From contig JAAYPT010000052.1 of the NCBI GenBank assembly GCA_012519695.1, positions 19,256 to 83,255 of the forward strand: 64,000 bases of DNA, read 5' to 3'. The position numbers and the translations under genes were made by a program. Origin of the DNA: Clostridiales bacterium (lineage in GTDB: Bacteria; Bacillota; Clostridia; Lachnospirales; Lachnospiraceae). The notes beneath the pieces were generated by a model. That model had not been told where the DNA came from and searched no databases. It worked only from the letters and a program-made list of their open reading frames with translations. Positions 1 to 7,652 of the stretch are shown one piece after another; position 1 is the first letter of the stretch; every line of letters begins with the position of its first letter.

Positions 1-255
1 TTTTTGGATTATGTGATAGAAAAAAACGAAGCTTTTTTACATAATGATGGAATAACTTATCAAGTTTATTGCGAAGGGCTTGCTGAAAAATTACACAGTG
101 GAGTTGGTGAGAATCATGGATTGCCGGCATTGTATTCTTGCGAACACGGAGCAGTAACAAACGCTTCTTTTAGCAAGTTCAGTGTTCCGGTTGCTATTTT
201 GAATCATGAGAAATATGTGATAATTGATCCTAAATGTGAATTTAGAAAGGAGTAA
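1..255 (+). CDS. Unknown protein, 5' end outside the window
   Basis: The reading frame is open at the left edge and ends at TAA 253-255. An in-frame TTG at position 4 exists but has no visible ribosome binding site, so this is read as the C-terminal ~84 residues of a larger protein. I do not recognise a family. The visible part has no membrane segment or clear motif. The stop codon lies only one base before the next ATG, and the next gene's Shine-Dalgarno AAAGGAG lies inside this gene's last codons, so the two are translationally linked. Context (YopX-like gene, methyltransferase) suggests a small phage/ICE accessory gene. Confidence 0.5.
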   Translation, partial: FLDYVIEKNEAFLHNDGITYQVYCEGLAEKLHSGVGENHGLPALYSCEHGAVTNASFSKFSVPVAILNHEKYVIIDPKCEFRKE

Positions 256-256
256 T

Positions 257-694
257 ATGGAAGATAGATATTTATTCCGCGCAAAGCGGATTGATAATTG
301 GAAATGGGTAGTTGGATATTACACATATTATCCAGATGGGATGAATAATACAAAAGATACAAAGTCCGTTATACGTGATACAAGTGTAAATCCTAATAAG
401 TTGTATTTCGTAGATCCATCTACCATCTGCAAGTGTACCGGTCTTAAGGACAAGAACGGCAAGCTAATTTGGGAAAATGATATTTGTGATAGAAAAGAAA
501 TATATCCTGAAATTGTAAAGTATCATGAAGGAGACTGGACACTGGATTATAGTTATGCAAGTGGTAACGGCAAAGGGTTTAATTTCTGCAATCTTGGATT
601 TTATGTACATGAGAGAAAATGTGTTGAGGTTATTGGCAATGTGTTTGATAATCCAGAGTTACTGAAATATGATTTCGATTTATTGAAAAGTTAA
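257..694 (+). CDS. YopX-family protein
   Basis: 145 residues starting at ATG 257. This start is preferred over the GTG-type start at 224 because AAAGGAG lies 5-6 bases before ATG 257. The layout is typical of the YopX family found in Firmicute phages and conjugative elements: an N-terminal FRAKRID-x-WKWVVGYY segment, a central GLKDKNGKLIWENDI segment and a C-terminal EVIGNVFDNPEL segment. The family has no established biochemical function; members are small soluble proteins in early accessory modules. It sits directly upstream of a DNA methyltransferase, 17 bases apart, probably in the same operon. Confidence 0.75.
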   Translation: MEDRYLFRAKRIDNWKWVVGYYTYYPDGMNNTKDTKSVIRDTSVNPNKLYFVDPSTICKCTGLKDKNGKLIWENDICDRKEIYPEIVKYHEGDWTLDYSYASGNGKGFNFCNLGFYVHERKCVEVIGNVFDNPELLKYDFDLLKS

Positions 695-711
695 GGTGAA
701 GAGGTATTGCG

Positions 712-2418
712 ATGATAAACGGTGAATTATTAGTAGACAATTTTGCCGGTGGTGGCGGTGCTTCAACAGGGATAGAACTGGCAACAGGTTACAGTGTAGA
801 CATTGCAATCAATCATGATCCGGAAGCTATTAAGATGCACAAGGCGAACCATCCGAACACGGAGCACTATTGTGAAAACGTATGGGCGGTTGACCCAGTA
901 AAGGCTTGTAAAGGGCATCCGGTGGCACTTGCCTGGTTTTCACCGGACTGTAAGCATTTCAGCAAAGCAAAGGGCGGTAAGCCTAAGGATAAGAATATCA
1001 GAGGTCTTGCATGGGTAGCTTGCCGGTGGGCGGGTTTGGTAAGACCGAGGGTGATTATGTTGGAAAATGTAGAAGAGTTTAAGACCTGGGGACCGCTTAA
1101 CAGAGGGCATCATCCCATTAAATCAAAGCAGGGAAAAACATTTGAAAAATTTGTGCAACAACTTACAGATTTAGGATATGAGGTACAGTTTAAGGAACTG
1201 GTGGCTGCCGATTATGGAGCACCAACTATGAGAAAGAGATTTTTCTTAATTGCAAGGTGTGACGGCAAGCCGATTGTCTGGCCAGAGCCGACACACGCAC
1301 CTGCGGATAGTGAAGCAGTTAAGAATGGTCTGCTCGAGCCATATGTAGGAGCTTATACACAGTTGGATTTTTCTCTCCCGTGTCCAAGTATTTTTGATAC
1401 TTCAGAAGAAATAAAAGAGAAATACGGAATCCGGGCAGTAAGACCGCTGGCACAAAAGACGATGGACAGGATAGCAAGAGGATTGAAAAAATTCGTTTTA
1501 GATAATCCCGAGCCTTTTATCATTCAGTGCAATCATGGTGGTGAGCGGAGACCGAACGACATCAGAGAACCGATGCCAACCATTACTGGAAAGCACGGAT
1601 ATGGAATTGTAGAGCCGTACATGGTACAGATTGGGCAAACTGGATTTTCTAAGGACAGGAGTAAGGATGTGAGAGAGCCACTCACAACGATTGTGAGTAA
1701 GAACGAGCATTGCCTTATTGAACCTAAACTTGCCCCATATATGGGAACTAATACTACGAACCATCCTGGTGGGAATTGTAAAGACCCAATACACACCATT
1801 ACAACAGGAAATCAGCAATGTCTCATAAGTCCTACGCTCATTCAATACCATTCAGAAATTGCCAAGGATGAAGTAAGAGGACAGACTATAAAAGACCCAA
1901 TTATGACGGTAGATAGTTCAAACAGATATGGGTTAGTGACATCATTTTTAAGTAAATTCTACAAAAGTGGAACAGGGCAAGATTTGCGAGAACCATTACA
2001 TACAATCACGACCTCTGCCGGTCACTTTGGCGAAGTCAGAGCGTTTTTAATTAAATATTATGGAGATGCCACAGGACAGGATATAGAGCAACCACTCGAT
2101 ACAGTTACAACTAAAGATAGATTCGGACTGGTAACAATCGAGGGTGTGGATTATCAGATTGTAGACATTGGGCTCCGAATGTTGGAACCAAGAGAACTGT
2201 ACGGATGCCAGGGATTCCCCGAGGATTACATCATCGACCATGATTATACCGGAAAGACATATCCGCGAAGCGAACAGGTGCGTAGATGCGGCAATGCAGT
2301 TTGCCCACCGATACCAGCAGCATTAGTTAGGGCGAATTTGCCAGAACTATGTGTAGCAGAACGCACGCCAAATATGAAGATTGAAGCAGAGCAGACGGGA
2401 CAGCTCCGGTTTGCCTAA
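712..2418 (+). CDS. DNA (cytosine-5) methyltransferase with internal repeats
   Basis: 568 residues. AdoMet-dependent C5 methylation of DNA is inferred from motif order: motif I DNFAGGGGAS (~9-18), catalytic-loop motif IV FSPDCKHFS (~79-87, where the usual PPC is SPDC, Cys retained), motif VI LENVEEF (~118), motif VIII RKRFFLIA (~177) and motif X GNAVCPPIPAALVRA (~528). Between motifs VIII and X six copies of a ~35-residue unit with the core [DE]P-[LIM]-x-T-[IV] start near residues 287, 322, 359, 395, 426 and 460, where the target-recognition region is expected. It is longer than a minimal ~400-residue enzyme because of these repeats. No partner restriction enzyme is visible, so self-protection of the element against host restriction is the likely role (inference). 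Confidence 0.85.
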   Translation: MINGELLVDNFAGGGGASTGIELATGYSVDIAINHDPEAIKMHKANHPNTEHYCENVWAVDPVKACKGHPVALAWFSPDCKHFSKAKGGKPKDKNIRGLAWVACRWAGLVRPRVIMLENVEEFKTWGPLNRGHHPIKSKQGKTFEKFVQQLTDLGYEVQFKELVAADYGAPTMRKRFFLIARCDGKPIVWPEPTHAPADSEAVKNGLLEPYVGAYTQLDFSLPCPSIFDTSEEIKEKYGIRAVRPLAQKTMDRIARGLKKFVLDNPEPFIIQCNHGGERRPNDIREPMPTITGKHGYGIVEPYMVQIGQTGFSKDRSKDVREPLTTIVSKNEHCLIEPKLAPYMGTNTTNHPGGNCKDPIHTITTGNQQCLISPTLIQYHSEIAKDEVRGQTIKDPIMTVDSSNRYGLVTSFLSKFYKSGTGQDLREPLHTITTSAGHFGEVRAFLIKYYGDATGQDIEQPLDTVTTKDRFGLVTIEGVDYQIVDIGLRMLEPRELYGCQGFPEDYIIDHDYTGKTYPRSEQVRRCGNAVCPPIPAALVRANLPELCVAERTPNMKIEAEQTGQLRFA

Positions 2419-2466
2419 GCTAAAACAAATAACATTATAATATACAAAAAATAAAGGAATGCTTAA

Positions 2467-3348
2467 ATGAAGACAAAATACACAATTATTCCAAAACTGA
2501 ATACATTGTCTGCAAAAGAGATGGATTTGTTCTTCTATCTTGTGGAGCGCATGAACCAGTTTAATGGTTATGTAGAGGGAGTTTATTACAAGGATGTAAT
2601 GCAGGTTACAGGTATGTGCAAACAGTCCTTCTACAACGCTTTGAAGGGCTTAGAGAAGAAAGAAATTGTAACGGTAAATAAATCCAGTGATGTAGATTAT
2701 AACGTTGTTATTTTGGGAAATGCTTTTCCGGATGCAGAAGCTCGTAATAAGGGATATGTAAAGTTAAATCGAAAAGCATTCAGAACAAAGGAATTTTGGC
2801 AGCTAAAAGCTCATGAAAAGTATATGCTCCTGGAATTCCTGAAGGGGACACATGAGAATGGTAGCAGCATAAGGATTGGAGTGGAAAAGTTCTATGAGAA
2901 ATACCGGAAACTTCTAGGAGTATCAGATCGTGTAATAAGGGGATATCTCCATAACCTGAGGAAGTTCTTCTCAATTGGAATCAAGGATGGAAAATATTTT
3001 ATAACATATCTTCATTCTGTGTTTCATGACAAGCATTTGAAAGAAAAAAAGTCTGAAGAAGCATGGTATCGAGAGCATTTGGTAAAAAAGGAATGTTGGA
3101 GAAACCATATAGAATATGATCAAGAAACATTAACCAGCACAGCATATCTGTCACGTCAGTATTTTGATTTCTTTAATGGACAGACTGAAATAGAAAAGAT
3201 TATGGCAGCCGCAAAGGCAGTAATGCTTTGTATCCGGACAAGCGTGGAGGATATCCAAAGGAAAGAGCGGCAGCTTCAGCCCAAATACATACACAAGTTA
3301 TTACGAAAGAGCATCGGATTGCCTGAATCCGCTCCAAAAGCTATTTGA
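2467..3348 (+). CDS. Winged-helix-like protein, possible replication initiator
   Basis: 293 residues, ATG start. The N-terminal ~75 residues look like a winged-helix/DnaD-like DNA-binding region (KEMDLFFYLVERMNQ, then TGMCKQSFYNALKGLEKKEI as a recognition-helix-like segment). A second similar module follows near 110-180 (LKAHEKYMLLEFLKG, then LLGVSDRVIRGYLHNLRKF). Two winged helices in tandem are a known layout of plasmid and ICE initiators, and the region just downstream carries iteron-like repeats (3497-3614). Both facts suggest a role in element replication, but no family signature is certain. It is followed by a terminator-like hairpin at 3446-3485. Alternatives are a transcriptional regulator or a DnaD-type primosome protein. 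Confidence 0.5.
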   Translation: MKTKYTIIPKLNTLSAKEMDLFFYLVERMNQFNGYVEGVYYKDVMQVTGMCKQSFYNALKGLEKKEIVTVNKSSDVDYNVVILGNAFPDAEARNKGYVKLNRKAFRTKEFWQLKAHEKYMLLEFLKGTHENGSSIRIGVEKFYEKYRKLLGVSDRVIRGYLHNLRKFFSIGIKDGKYFITYLHSVFHDKHLKEKKSEEAWYREHLVKKECWRNHIEYDQETLTSTAYLSRQYFDFFNGQTEIEKIMAAAKAVMLCIRTSVEDIQRKERQLQPKYIHKLLRKSIGLPESAPKAI

Positions 3349-3445
3349 TATGGGGGGACAGGCTTATTTGGCGTACAGTAAAACGGTAAAATTAAGGACA
3401 AAGTGTAAAAGAGGAAGAAAATAATTGTATATAACCAGGAAAAAA

Positions 3446-3485
3446 GAAGAGGCTCATGTCATAAAATGGCATGGGCTTCCTTTTT
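3446..3485 (+). terminator. Intrinsic terminator after the initiator-like gene
   Basis: A stem GGCTCATGTCA pairs with TGGCATGGGCT through two G-U pairs around a TAAAA loop and is followed by CCTTTTT. It lies about 100 bases after the stop of the gene at 2467-3348. Confidence 0.65.
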
Positions 3486-3496
3486 ACATAAAAAGA

Positions 3497-3614
3497 TAGT
3501 CTAAAAAGATGGATACAAATAAAAAATAGTCTAAATTTGTGGAAATAAATCAGGCACCGGGAAAAAGTAGTCCAAATTCTAGGATATAAAATATGGGGTA
3601 TTAGTCCAAATTTG
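3497..3614 (+). repeat. Four iteron-like direct repeats, possible replication origin
   Basis: TAGTCYAAA-type units start at 3497 (TAGTCTAAAAAG), 3527 (TAGTCTAAATTTGTGG), 3568 (TAGTCCAAATTC) and 3602 (TAGTCCAAATTTGTGC). Spacing is 30, 41 and 34 bases. They lie in the gene-free stretch 3349-4226 just after a winged-helix gene, which is how many iteron origins are arranged. An origin role is inference. The rest of this stretch is AT-rich and holds a small perfect hairpin at 3796-3810 (CGGCAC/GTGCCG) and the promoter module at 4062. Confidence 0.4.
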
Positions 3615-4061
3615 TGCAGTGTGGAAAACGCTGAAATGCAGTAAATATAAGGGATTAGTGGAATAAAAAGGCAGAGCATATTTATTCTATATGGTAATTC
3701 TTTCTAGCGTGTATAAATACAATCTGTTTTACCAGAAGACGGAATCGATTCTTGTGAATAAGTAGAAAACTTCTTTTGAAACTCCGTGTGGAAATCGGCA
3801 CATAGTGCCGGTCTGAATTGTTTGTATAAGACAGAAGTGTATTGGCAATAAGACAGAAAATGGCGTTTTAAGTGAAACGAACAATTGTTAATGCGGACAT
3901 AAGGTTATTGTATAATTGGAAAGTATGTGTGAAATATTTTTACCAAAGCAATAATGAAAAGCAATTATAAGAGCAAAAAACACAAGTGAAATGATTTTAT
4001 AGTCAGAAAGGATATTAGTAATTAAAGAATCTACCCTGAAATTGGCTGGAGAGAGAAAAAA

Positions 4062-4163
4062 GGGTAGCGTAAAGTAACGTGGATTTCCAGCTTTAGATAT
4101 GTTACTATATAATCAGGAAAGAATCCAGAGAGCAGAAGTGATATGCCTCCGGGTTCTTTTATT
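4062..4163 (+). promoter_or_regulatory. Promoter-terminator module, copy A
   Basis: A conserved box GGGTAGCGTAAAGTAACGT (4062-4080) is followed by GGATTTCC and a -10 TATAAT at 4108-4113. A terminator hairpin then begins within about 10 bases (AAGAATCC-GAG paired with CTC-GGGTTCTT at ~4119-4158, then TTTT). The same layout recurs at 6297, 8882 and 21647, and without the terminator at 7880. The palindrome at 4174 follows directly. Confidence 0.65.
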
Positions 4164-4173
4164 ATATCCTGTT

Positions 4174-4190
4174 GTACCGAAATTCGGTAC
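4174..4190. repeat. 17-bp palindrome, perfect copy
   Basis: GTACCGAAATTCGGTAC. It lies between promoter module A and the small membrane gene at 4227. A -10-like TATTAT at 4160-4165 would place the transcription start at or just before the palindrome, an operator-like position. Confidence 0.75.
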
Positions 4191-4226
4191 GCAATAATTT
4201 ATAGGGAAAAAGAAAGGAAGTTGTTC

Positions 4227-4496
4227 ATGAAACAGAAACTGGTAAACATAGTAGAAAAATTTGTTGAAATAATAATAGTTCTTATGGGGGAACTAATAAA
4301 AAATGTTTGCCTTCTTTTTGCATTTGGCTTTTGCATAGAAGGCAAACATTTGGAAATGTGGATAGCTGTTATTTGTGGTTACACATATGAGATAATATAT
4401 TATAAGACGGCATTATTTCCATACATAAGTCCAATAGAAAAAAGTTTAAGGGGAACAGTAGAAACGTTAGGGAAAGTTATACAAAAATTGAAGTAG
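4227..4496 (+). CDS. Small membrane protein of unknown function
   Basis: 89 residues. ATG 4227 is chosen because AAAGGAAG precedes it at the right distance; an upstream in-frame ATG (4143) lies inside the terminator of module A and has no binding site. Two hydrophobic segments are visible (around residues 14-38 and 45-60), followed by a short charged tail. No family recognised. It sits downstream of promoter module A and the palindrome at 4174, so its expression is probably controlled by both. Confidence 0.6.
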   Translation: MKQKLVNIVEKFVEIIIVLMGELIKNVCLLFAFGFCIEGKHLEMWIAVICGYTYEIIYYKTALFPYISPIEKSLRGTVETLGKVIQKLK

Positions 4497-4603
4497 GAAA
4501 GCCTGATAATGGGTGTCAAGGTAAATGCTATTCTATAGGTAACAATGTTGTTATGGTTGAGAAAAATGGTGTGATTCAAATTTTAAATAGATAAGCCACA
4601 TTT

Positions 4604-4620
4604 GTACCAAAATTCGGTAC
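4604..4620. repeat. 17-bp palindrome, one mismatch
   Basis: GTACCAAAATTCGGTAC, one change from the consensus. It lies just upstream of the -35 position of the extended -10 promoter at 4653-4661. Confidence 0.7.
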
Positions 4621-4652
4621 AGCTTAAAAAGATTTTATTAACCCCAAAAGTA

Positions 4653-4661
4653 TGATATAAT
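4653..4661 (+). promoter_or_regulatory. Extended -10 promoter for the 4676-6313 genes
   Basis: TGATATAAT, a perfect TGn extended -10, lies 15 bases before ATG 4676. No good -35 is visible, as is usual for extended -10 promoters. Because the gap is so short, the transcript leader would be only a few bases long. Confidence 0.5.
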
Positions 4662-4675
4662 CCGAGGAGAAAAAT

Positions 4676-4849
4676 ATGTTTATAGTACAAATTATAATAT
4701 TTATATTAGTTATAGTAGCTGCAATAGAAGGAATGTTTTTACACATATTGATTCAAGAATATAGAAAACAGTTTTTGAAGACGGAGCTACTGACGAAAAT
4801 AATAGAAGAAAGGTTTTCAAAATATGGAGAAAATTTTGATAAAAGGTAG
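4676..4849 (+). CDS. 57-residue single-pass membrane peptide
   Basis: ATG 4676 follows CGAGGAG at the correct distance. The protein has one hydrophobic N-terminal segment (residues ~2-27, FIVQIIIFILVIVAAIEG) and a basic/acidic tail of ~30 residues. The stop at 4847-4849 lies 26 bases inside the next gene, whose start is therefore probably translationally coupled. No family recognised. Overlap with a longer gene and a proper ribosome binding site argue that it is real. Confidence 0.55.
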   Translation: MFIVQIIIFILVIVAAIEGMFLHILIQEYRKQFLKTELLTKIIEERFSKYGENFDKR

Positions 4850-5717
4850 TTCCCATACAGTTGAAGGACAAATAAAAGATTTGAGAGAGGAATGTGGTGA
4901 ATTAAAGCGTGTAACAGTATTTTTTGATAATTATAATTTTATTATTAAAAATTATAAGCTGTTATCGGATAATGTTCATTTGATTTTGCAATTTGAAGAG
5001 AAAGAAATACAGGTTGAATCAGCAAATTGCGGATATAACGGAGGTGGACCAGATGCTACCTTGTCTGTTTTGACAATGTTAGGATTAGACCAAAAGCAGA
5101 TGAAAGAATTTATTTATTATCATACGGCAGTTGATTTTAAGATAAGCAGTGGGAAAATTTATGACATAGACACATTTTTTCTCTTTTATTCAACTAAAGG
5201 TTTAGGTGATAAGCCATTGCGTAGTAAGATTGAACATAATAGGAATGTTTCTGTTGATTTAGAAAAAAGGAAAATTTTAATATATAATCCGCAAAGAACG
5301 TGTTGGGGAGGTTTTATAAATCTAATAAACTATATGGATAATATTAGAATGGAGTATTATATTGGCGAAAATAGTACGTTAGAGGGAGGTTTGTATCTTG
5401 GAAAGGAATTTAAAAGGGATATTCAGCGAGGTGTTGATAAGCCGGATATTAAGGGGGTAGAACATGTAAATCTTTGTTTGTATAGTGATAATTTTAATGT
5501 GTCTTGCTTAATAGACCGAGAGTGTGAGGTGCAGGTAATAGAATCAACCTATTTGGCATTGACAGGAAGGGAACTTCATATTAAAGATAGATACAAATTA
5601 TGTACGGATAAAGGAGCTGCTATACGGGAGTTATTCAAAATATTATTGAACAAGGAGTCAGAGGTGTATGAGATGATTCCAATAACAAGGGCAGGAAAAG
5701 AGAAACGTAACAGATGA
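4824..5717 (+). CDS. Unknown 297-residue soluble protein
   Basis: ATG 4824 lies inside the end of the preceding small gene, with GAAAGG upstream. There are no membrane segments or signal peptide. Conspicuous features are a CGYNGGGPDA loop near residue 70, a hydrophobic FFLFYSTKGLGDKPL segment near 120, and a CWGGFINLINY segment near 160. No family is recognised. It overlaps the next gene by 4 bases (ATGA), so the two are made together; the partner has an N-terminal membrane segment, which suggests a cytosolic component working with a membrane protein. Confidence 0.55.
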   Translation: MEKILIKGSSHTVEGQIKDLREECGELKRVTVFFDNYNFIIKNYKLLSDNVHLILQFEEKEIQVESANCGYNGGGPDATLSVLTMLGLDQKQMKEFIYYHTAVDFKISSGKIYDIDTFFLFYSTKGLGDKPLRSKIEHNRNVSVDLEKRKILIYNPQRTCWGGFINLINYMDNIRMEYYIGENSTLEGGLYLGKEFKRDIQRGVDKPDIKGVEHVNLCLYSDNFNVSCLIDRECEVQVIESTYLALTGRELHIKDRYKLCTDKGAAIRELFKILLNKESEVYEMIPITRAGKEKRNR

Positions 5718-6313
5718 AAGATATAATAGGTATAATACAGTTCATATTAAAAGAAGGAATTATTCCTATCATAGTTACTAGTATAGGGATTCTGATAGAT
5801 CATAAGTTTATCAATAAATCAGAAGAAAAAAATATAATACCAAGTATGTATATATTAAATTTAACAGGAAGAGAAAAAACCTTGTTAAATAAGAAGAAAA
5901 TAAAAAAGAGCAAACATCTAATTAAGTTCTATTATGATGAGTTTCAACCAGACGAAGATGTAGAAGTAGAAAAAACGATTAGATTTGAAAATATTACATT
6001 TGAAGAAATTTTAAACGAGGCAGATTATGGAGTGGAAGTGATTGGATTTGAAAATATAAAAACGATTGGATTGTCATTGAAATATATGAATATGAGGGGA
6101 CAGGAACTTCAACAGCTGGATGACGAGGTGATTCCGGTATTGGTTGATGGGGACGAGCCATATTGTTTGATATGCAATCCGAAAGATGTACCACTTAGTT
6201 TTCATGGAATGTTTCAAGAACAACCTGTAGAATATCGAATAAAAGGAAGTGATTGCGTAATATCTGCAAAAATAGAAAAAAAGAAACGGAGAAAAAGGGG
6301 TATCCTAAAGTAA
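5714..6313 (+). CDS. Unknown protein with N-terminal membrane segment
   Basis: 199 residues; the ATGA overlap with the upstream gene implies coupled translation. The N-terminus (IIGIIQFILKEGIIPIIVTSIGIL) is one hydrophobic segment. The rest is soluble, with a lysine/glutamate-rich middle and a strongly basic C-terminus (KKKRRKRGILK). Its last codons and stop lie inside promoter module B (6297 onward), so the repeat has supplied the gene's 3' end. No family recognised. Confidence 0.5.
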   Translation: MKDIIGIIQFILKEGIIPIIVTSIGILIDHKFINKSEEKNIIPSMYILNLTGREKTLLNKKKIKKSKHLIKFYYDEFQPDEDVEVEKTIRFENITFEEILNEADYGVEVIGFENIKTIGLSLKYMNMRGQELQQLDDEVIPVLVDGDEPYCLICNPKDVPLSFHGMFQEQPVEYRIKGSDCVISAKIEKKKRRKRGILK

Positions 6314-6392
6314 CGTGGATTTCCAACTTTAGGTATGTTACTATATAATTAGGAAAGAATCCAGAGGACAGAAGATCCTCCGGGTTCTTTTT
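6297..6392 (+). promoter_or_regulatory. Promoter-terminator module, copy B
   Basis: The box GGGGTATCCTAAAGTAACGT (6297-6316) is followed by -10 TATAAT at 6344-6349 and a strong terminator hairpin at ~6354-6392 (AAGAATCC-GAGGA paired with TCCTC-GGGTTCTT, then TTTT). CCTAAAGT and ACTTTAGG form an inverted repeat around the spacer. The next gene downstream is on the opposite strand, so any read-through from this promoter would be antisense to 6453-7229. Confidence 0.65.
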
Positions 6393-6399
6393 GTATAAT

Positions 6400-6416
6400 G
6401 TACCAAAATTCAGTAT
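6400..6416. repeat. 17-bp palindrome, degenerate copy
   Basis: GTACCAAAATTCAGTAT, three changes from consensus. It begins immediately after a TATAAT at 6394-6399, so it would cover the start region of that promoter if the promoter is used. Confidence 0.55.
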
Positions 6417-6452
6417 AGAAAGGTTGAGAATGTATGGGAAAAAGAAAAAATA

Positions 6453-7229
6453 TTATTTGCTTTCATACAAAGAAAGTAAGTTGAGATTTTGTTCTGTTAG
6501 GAGGCGTCCTATTTCATAAATGATACCAGCAGATTTATTTAGCGGAGATTCAAGAATATGATGACATTTAGTATGGCGATATACTATACCGTCAAAGTAG
6601 ATGTCACAATACAGAGGAGAAATGTCTAATACATGGTGTGCCGGCAATATAGCTGTTGAGTCATAGATGCCAGAGAATGAAGAATGATAACCATTTCCAA
6701 TAATCAATAAATTTATGGGAAAAATAAGGGTGTTATTAAAATGGTTGGATTCTTGATAATTGAAAGGCTGGCTGATATTACTGCCAATGGTACTCAGTGA
6801 ATTTGCAAGTCTTTCAAAGTTCCAAGGAAATGAAAGAGTGGGATTTAGTGCAATGTCTATATGTAAAGTATTAGAAAGTGGGATTGAACGAGCTTGGGAA
6901 AGCTCGGAGTAGCAGTGTGGACAATAGTGTGGAGACAGTGTGAAAAATGGTGGTGTTTCTGGAAAGTGCTGCTTGTATTTTAAGGTGCGAGAAAAAATAT
7001 GATATTCTTCATCTAGTGTAAGTAAACGTATCAGTTTATTAATCCCATTTAAAGAAAATTGTTGGTTTAAATGAGGATCATTTATAAAGTTATGTTTAAT
7101 AATATATTCAGCCAAATTTAAATAATCTTGTTGAGTAGAATAATATTTATTTTTTAGTAGTATATCCTTTAGCATATTTGGAATATTGTGATATTTATGA
7201 AAATTAGGAAAAGTAAAATTTTTATTCAT
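6453..7229 (-). CDS. Unknown 258-residue protein on the opposite strand
   Basis: This is the only long minus-strand gene in the element. On the minus strand ATG 7229 is preceded by GGAGAATACCA. No membrane segment is obvious. A single CPHC pair (SPHYCPHCYSEL, residues ~101-112) and several histidine clusters (PAHHVLDIS, RHTKCHHILES) near residues 195-225 could bind metal, but no catalytic signature is certain. It resembles small uncharacterised proteins often met in Firmicute conjugative elements (recollection only; possibly the DUF6710 group). It starts only 25 bases from the divergent gene at 7255, so the two share a promoter region. Confidence 0.55.
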   Translation of the reverse strand: MNKNFTFPNFHKYHNIPNMLKDILLKNKYYSTQQDYLNLAEYIIKHNFINDPHLNQQFSLNGINKLIRLLTLDEEYHIFSRTLKYKQHFPETPPFFTLSPHYCPHCYSELSQARSIPLSNTLHIDIALNPTLSFPWNFERLANSLSTIGSNISQPFNYQESNHFNNTLIFPINLLIIGNGYHSSFSGIYDSTAILPAHHVLDISPLYCDIYFDGIVYRHTKCHHILESPLNKSAGIIYEIGRLLTEQNLNLLSLYESK

Positions 7230-7254
7230 TGGTATTCTCCATGGAGGTGATGAG

Positions 7255-7599
7255 TTGTATCAGTTTGTATTTGTTTTAGTATTAAGTATAGGAATTTTAA
7301 TAAAACTTGTCAAGAATAAGAGAAAAGCGAAGAAAAAATGTCAAAAGCAGATACTTTTGTTAGCGAAAGAGTTGTTAAACACACAGATTGAAATTTTAGA
7401 AAAAGAAGATTTTAAGTCTGTGACAATGGAGTTGGAAATTGCCAAATATTTGAGGGATGCAGTTATTTATAGAATAGCTGATGGGAGTTTTGACGAAAGA
7501 GATATTCGTAAGGCACATAAGTGGATTCAAGATGAATTTAAAGAAAATTTAGATTTGTGTGTATTTATGTACCGAAATTCGGTACATAAAAGGTATTGA
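7255..7599 (+). CDS. Small membrane-anchored protein
   Basis: 114 residues with a TTG start preceded by GGAGGTGA. It has one N-terminal hydrophobic segment (YQFVFVLVLSIGILIKLV), then a basic stretch (KNKRKAKKKCQK) that would face the cytoplasm, then a helical charged domain. The palindrome at 7569-7585 lies in its last codons, read here in a frame that gives MYRNSVH, not the VPKFGT frame seen elsewhere. Its stop TGA (7597-7599) overlaps the -35 of the next gene's promoter. No family recognised. Confidence 0.55.
   Translation: MYQFVFVLVLSIGILIKLVKNKRKAKKKCQKQILLLAKELLNTQIEILEKEDFKSVTMELEIAKYLRDAVIYRIADGSFDERDIRKAHKWIQDEFKENLDLCVFMYRNSVHKRY
7569..7585. repeat. 17-bp palindrome, perfect copy
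   Basis: GTACCGAAATTCGGTAC. It ends 10 bases before the -35 of the RHH gene promoter (7596-7601). Loose half-sites GTACC (7604) and GTAC (near 7628) flank the -10, so the whole promoter is bracketed. Confidence 0.75.
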
Positions 7600-7624
7600 C
7601 TTTTGTACCAACATATATTATGAT
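7596..7624 (+). promoter_or_regulatory. Promoter of the ribbon-helix-helix gene
   Basis: TTGACT (7596-7601), a 17-base spacer and TATGAT (7619-7624): near-consensus sigma-A promoter. Transcription would start about 20 bases before the ATG at 7653. The adjoining palindrome suggests autoregulation. Confidence 0.7.
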
Positions 7625-7652
7625 TTATGTACAAACAAAAAGGAGGTGCAAA

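Noticed and set aside
4500..4592. Frame reading CQGKCYSIGNNVVMVEKNGVIQILNR before a stop
   Set aside because: It looks protein-like but has no start codon with a binding site in this frame; at most a remnant.
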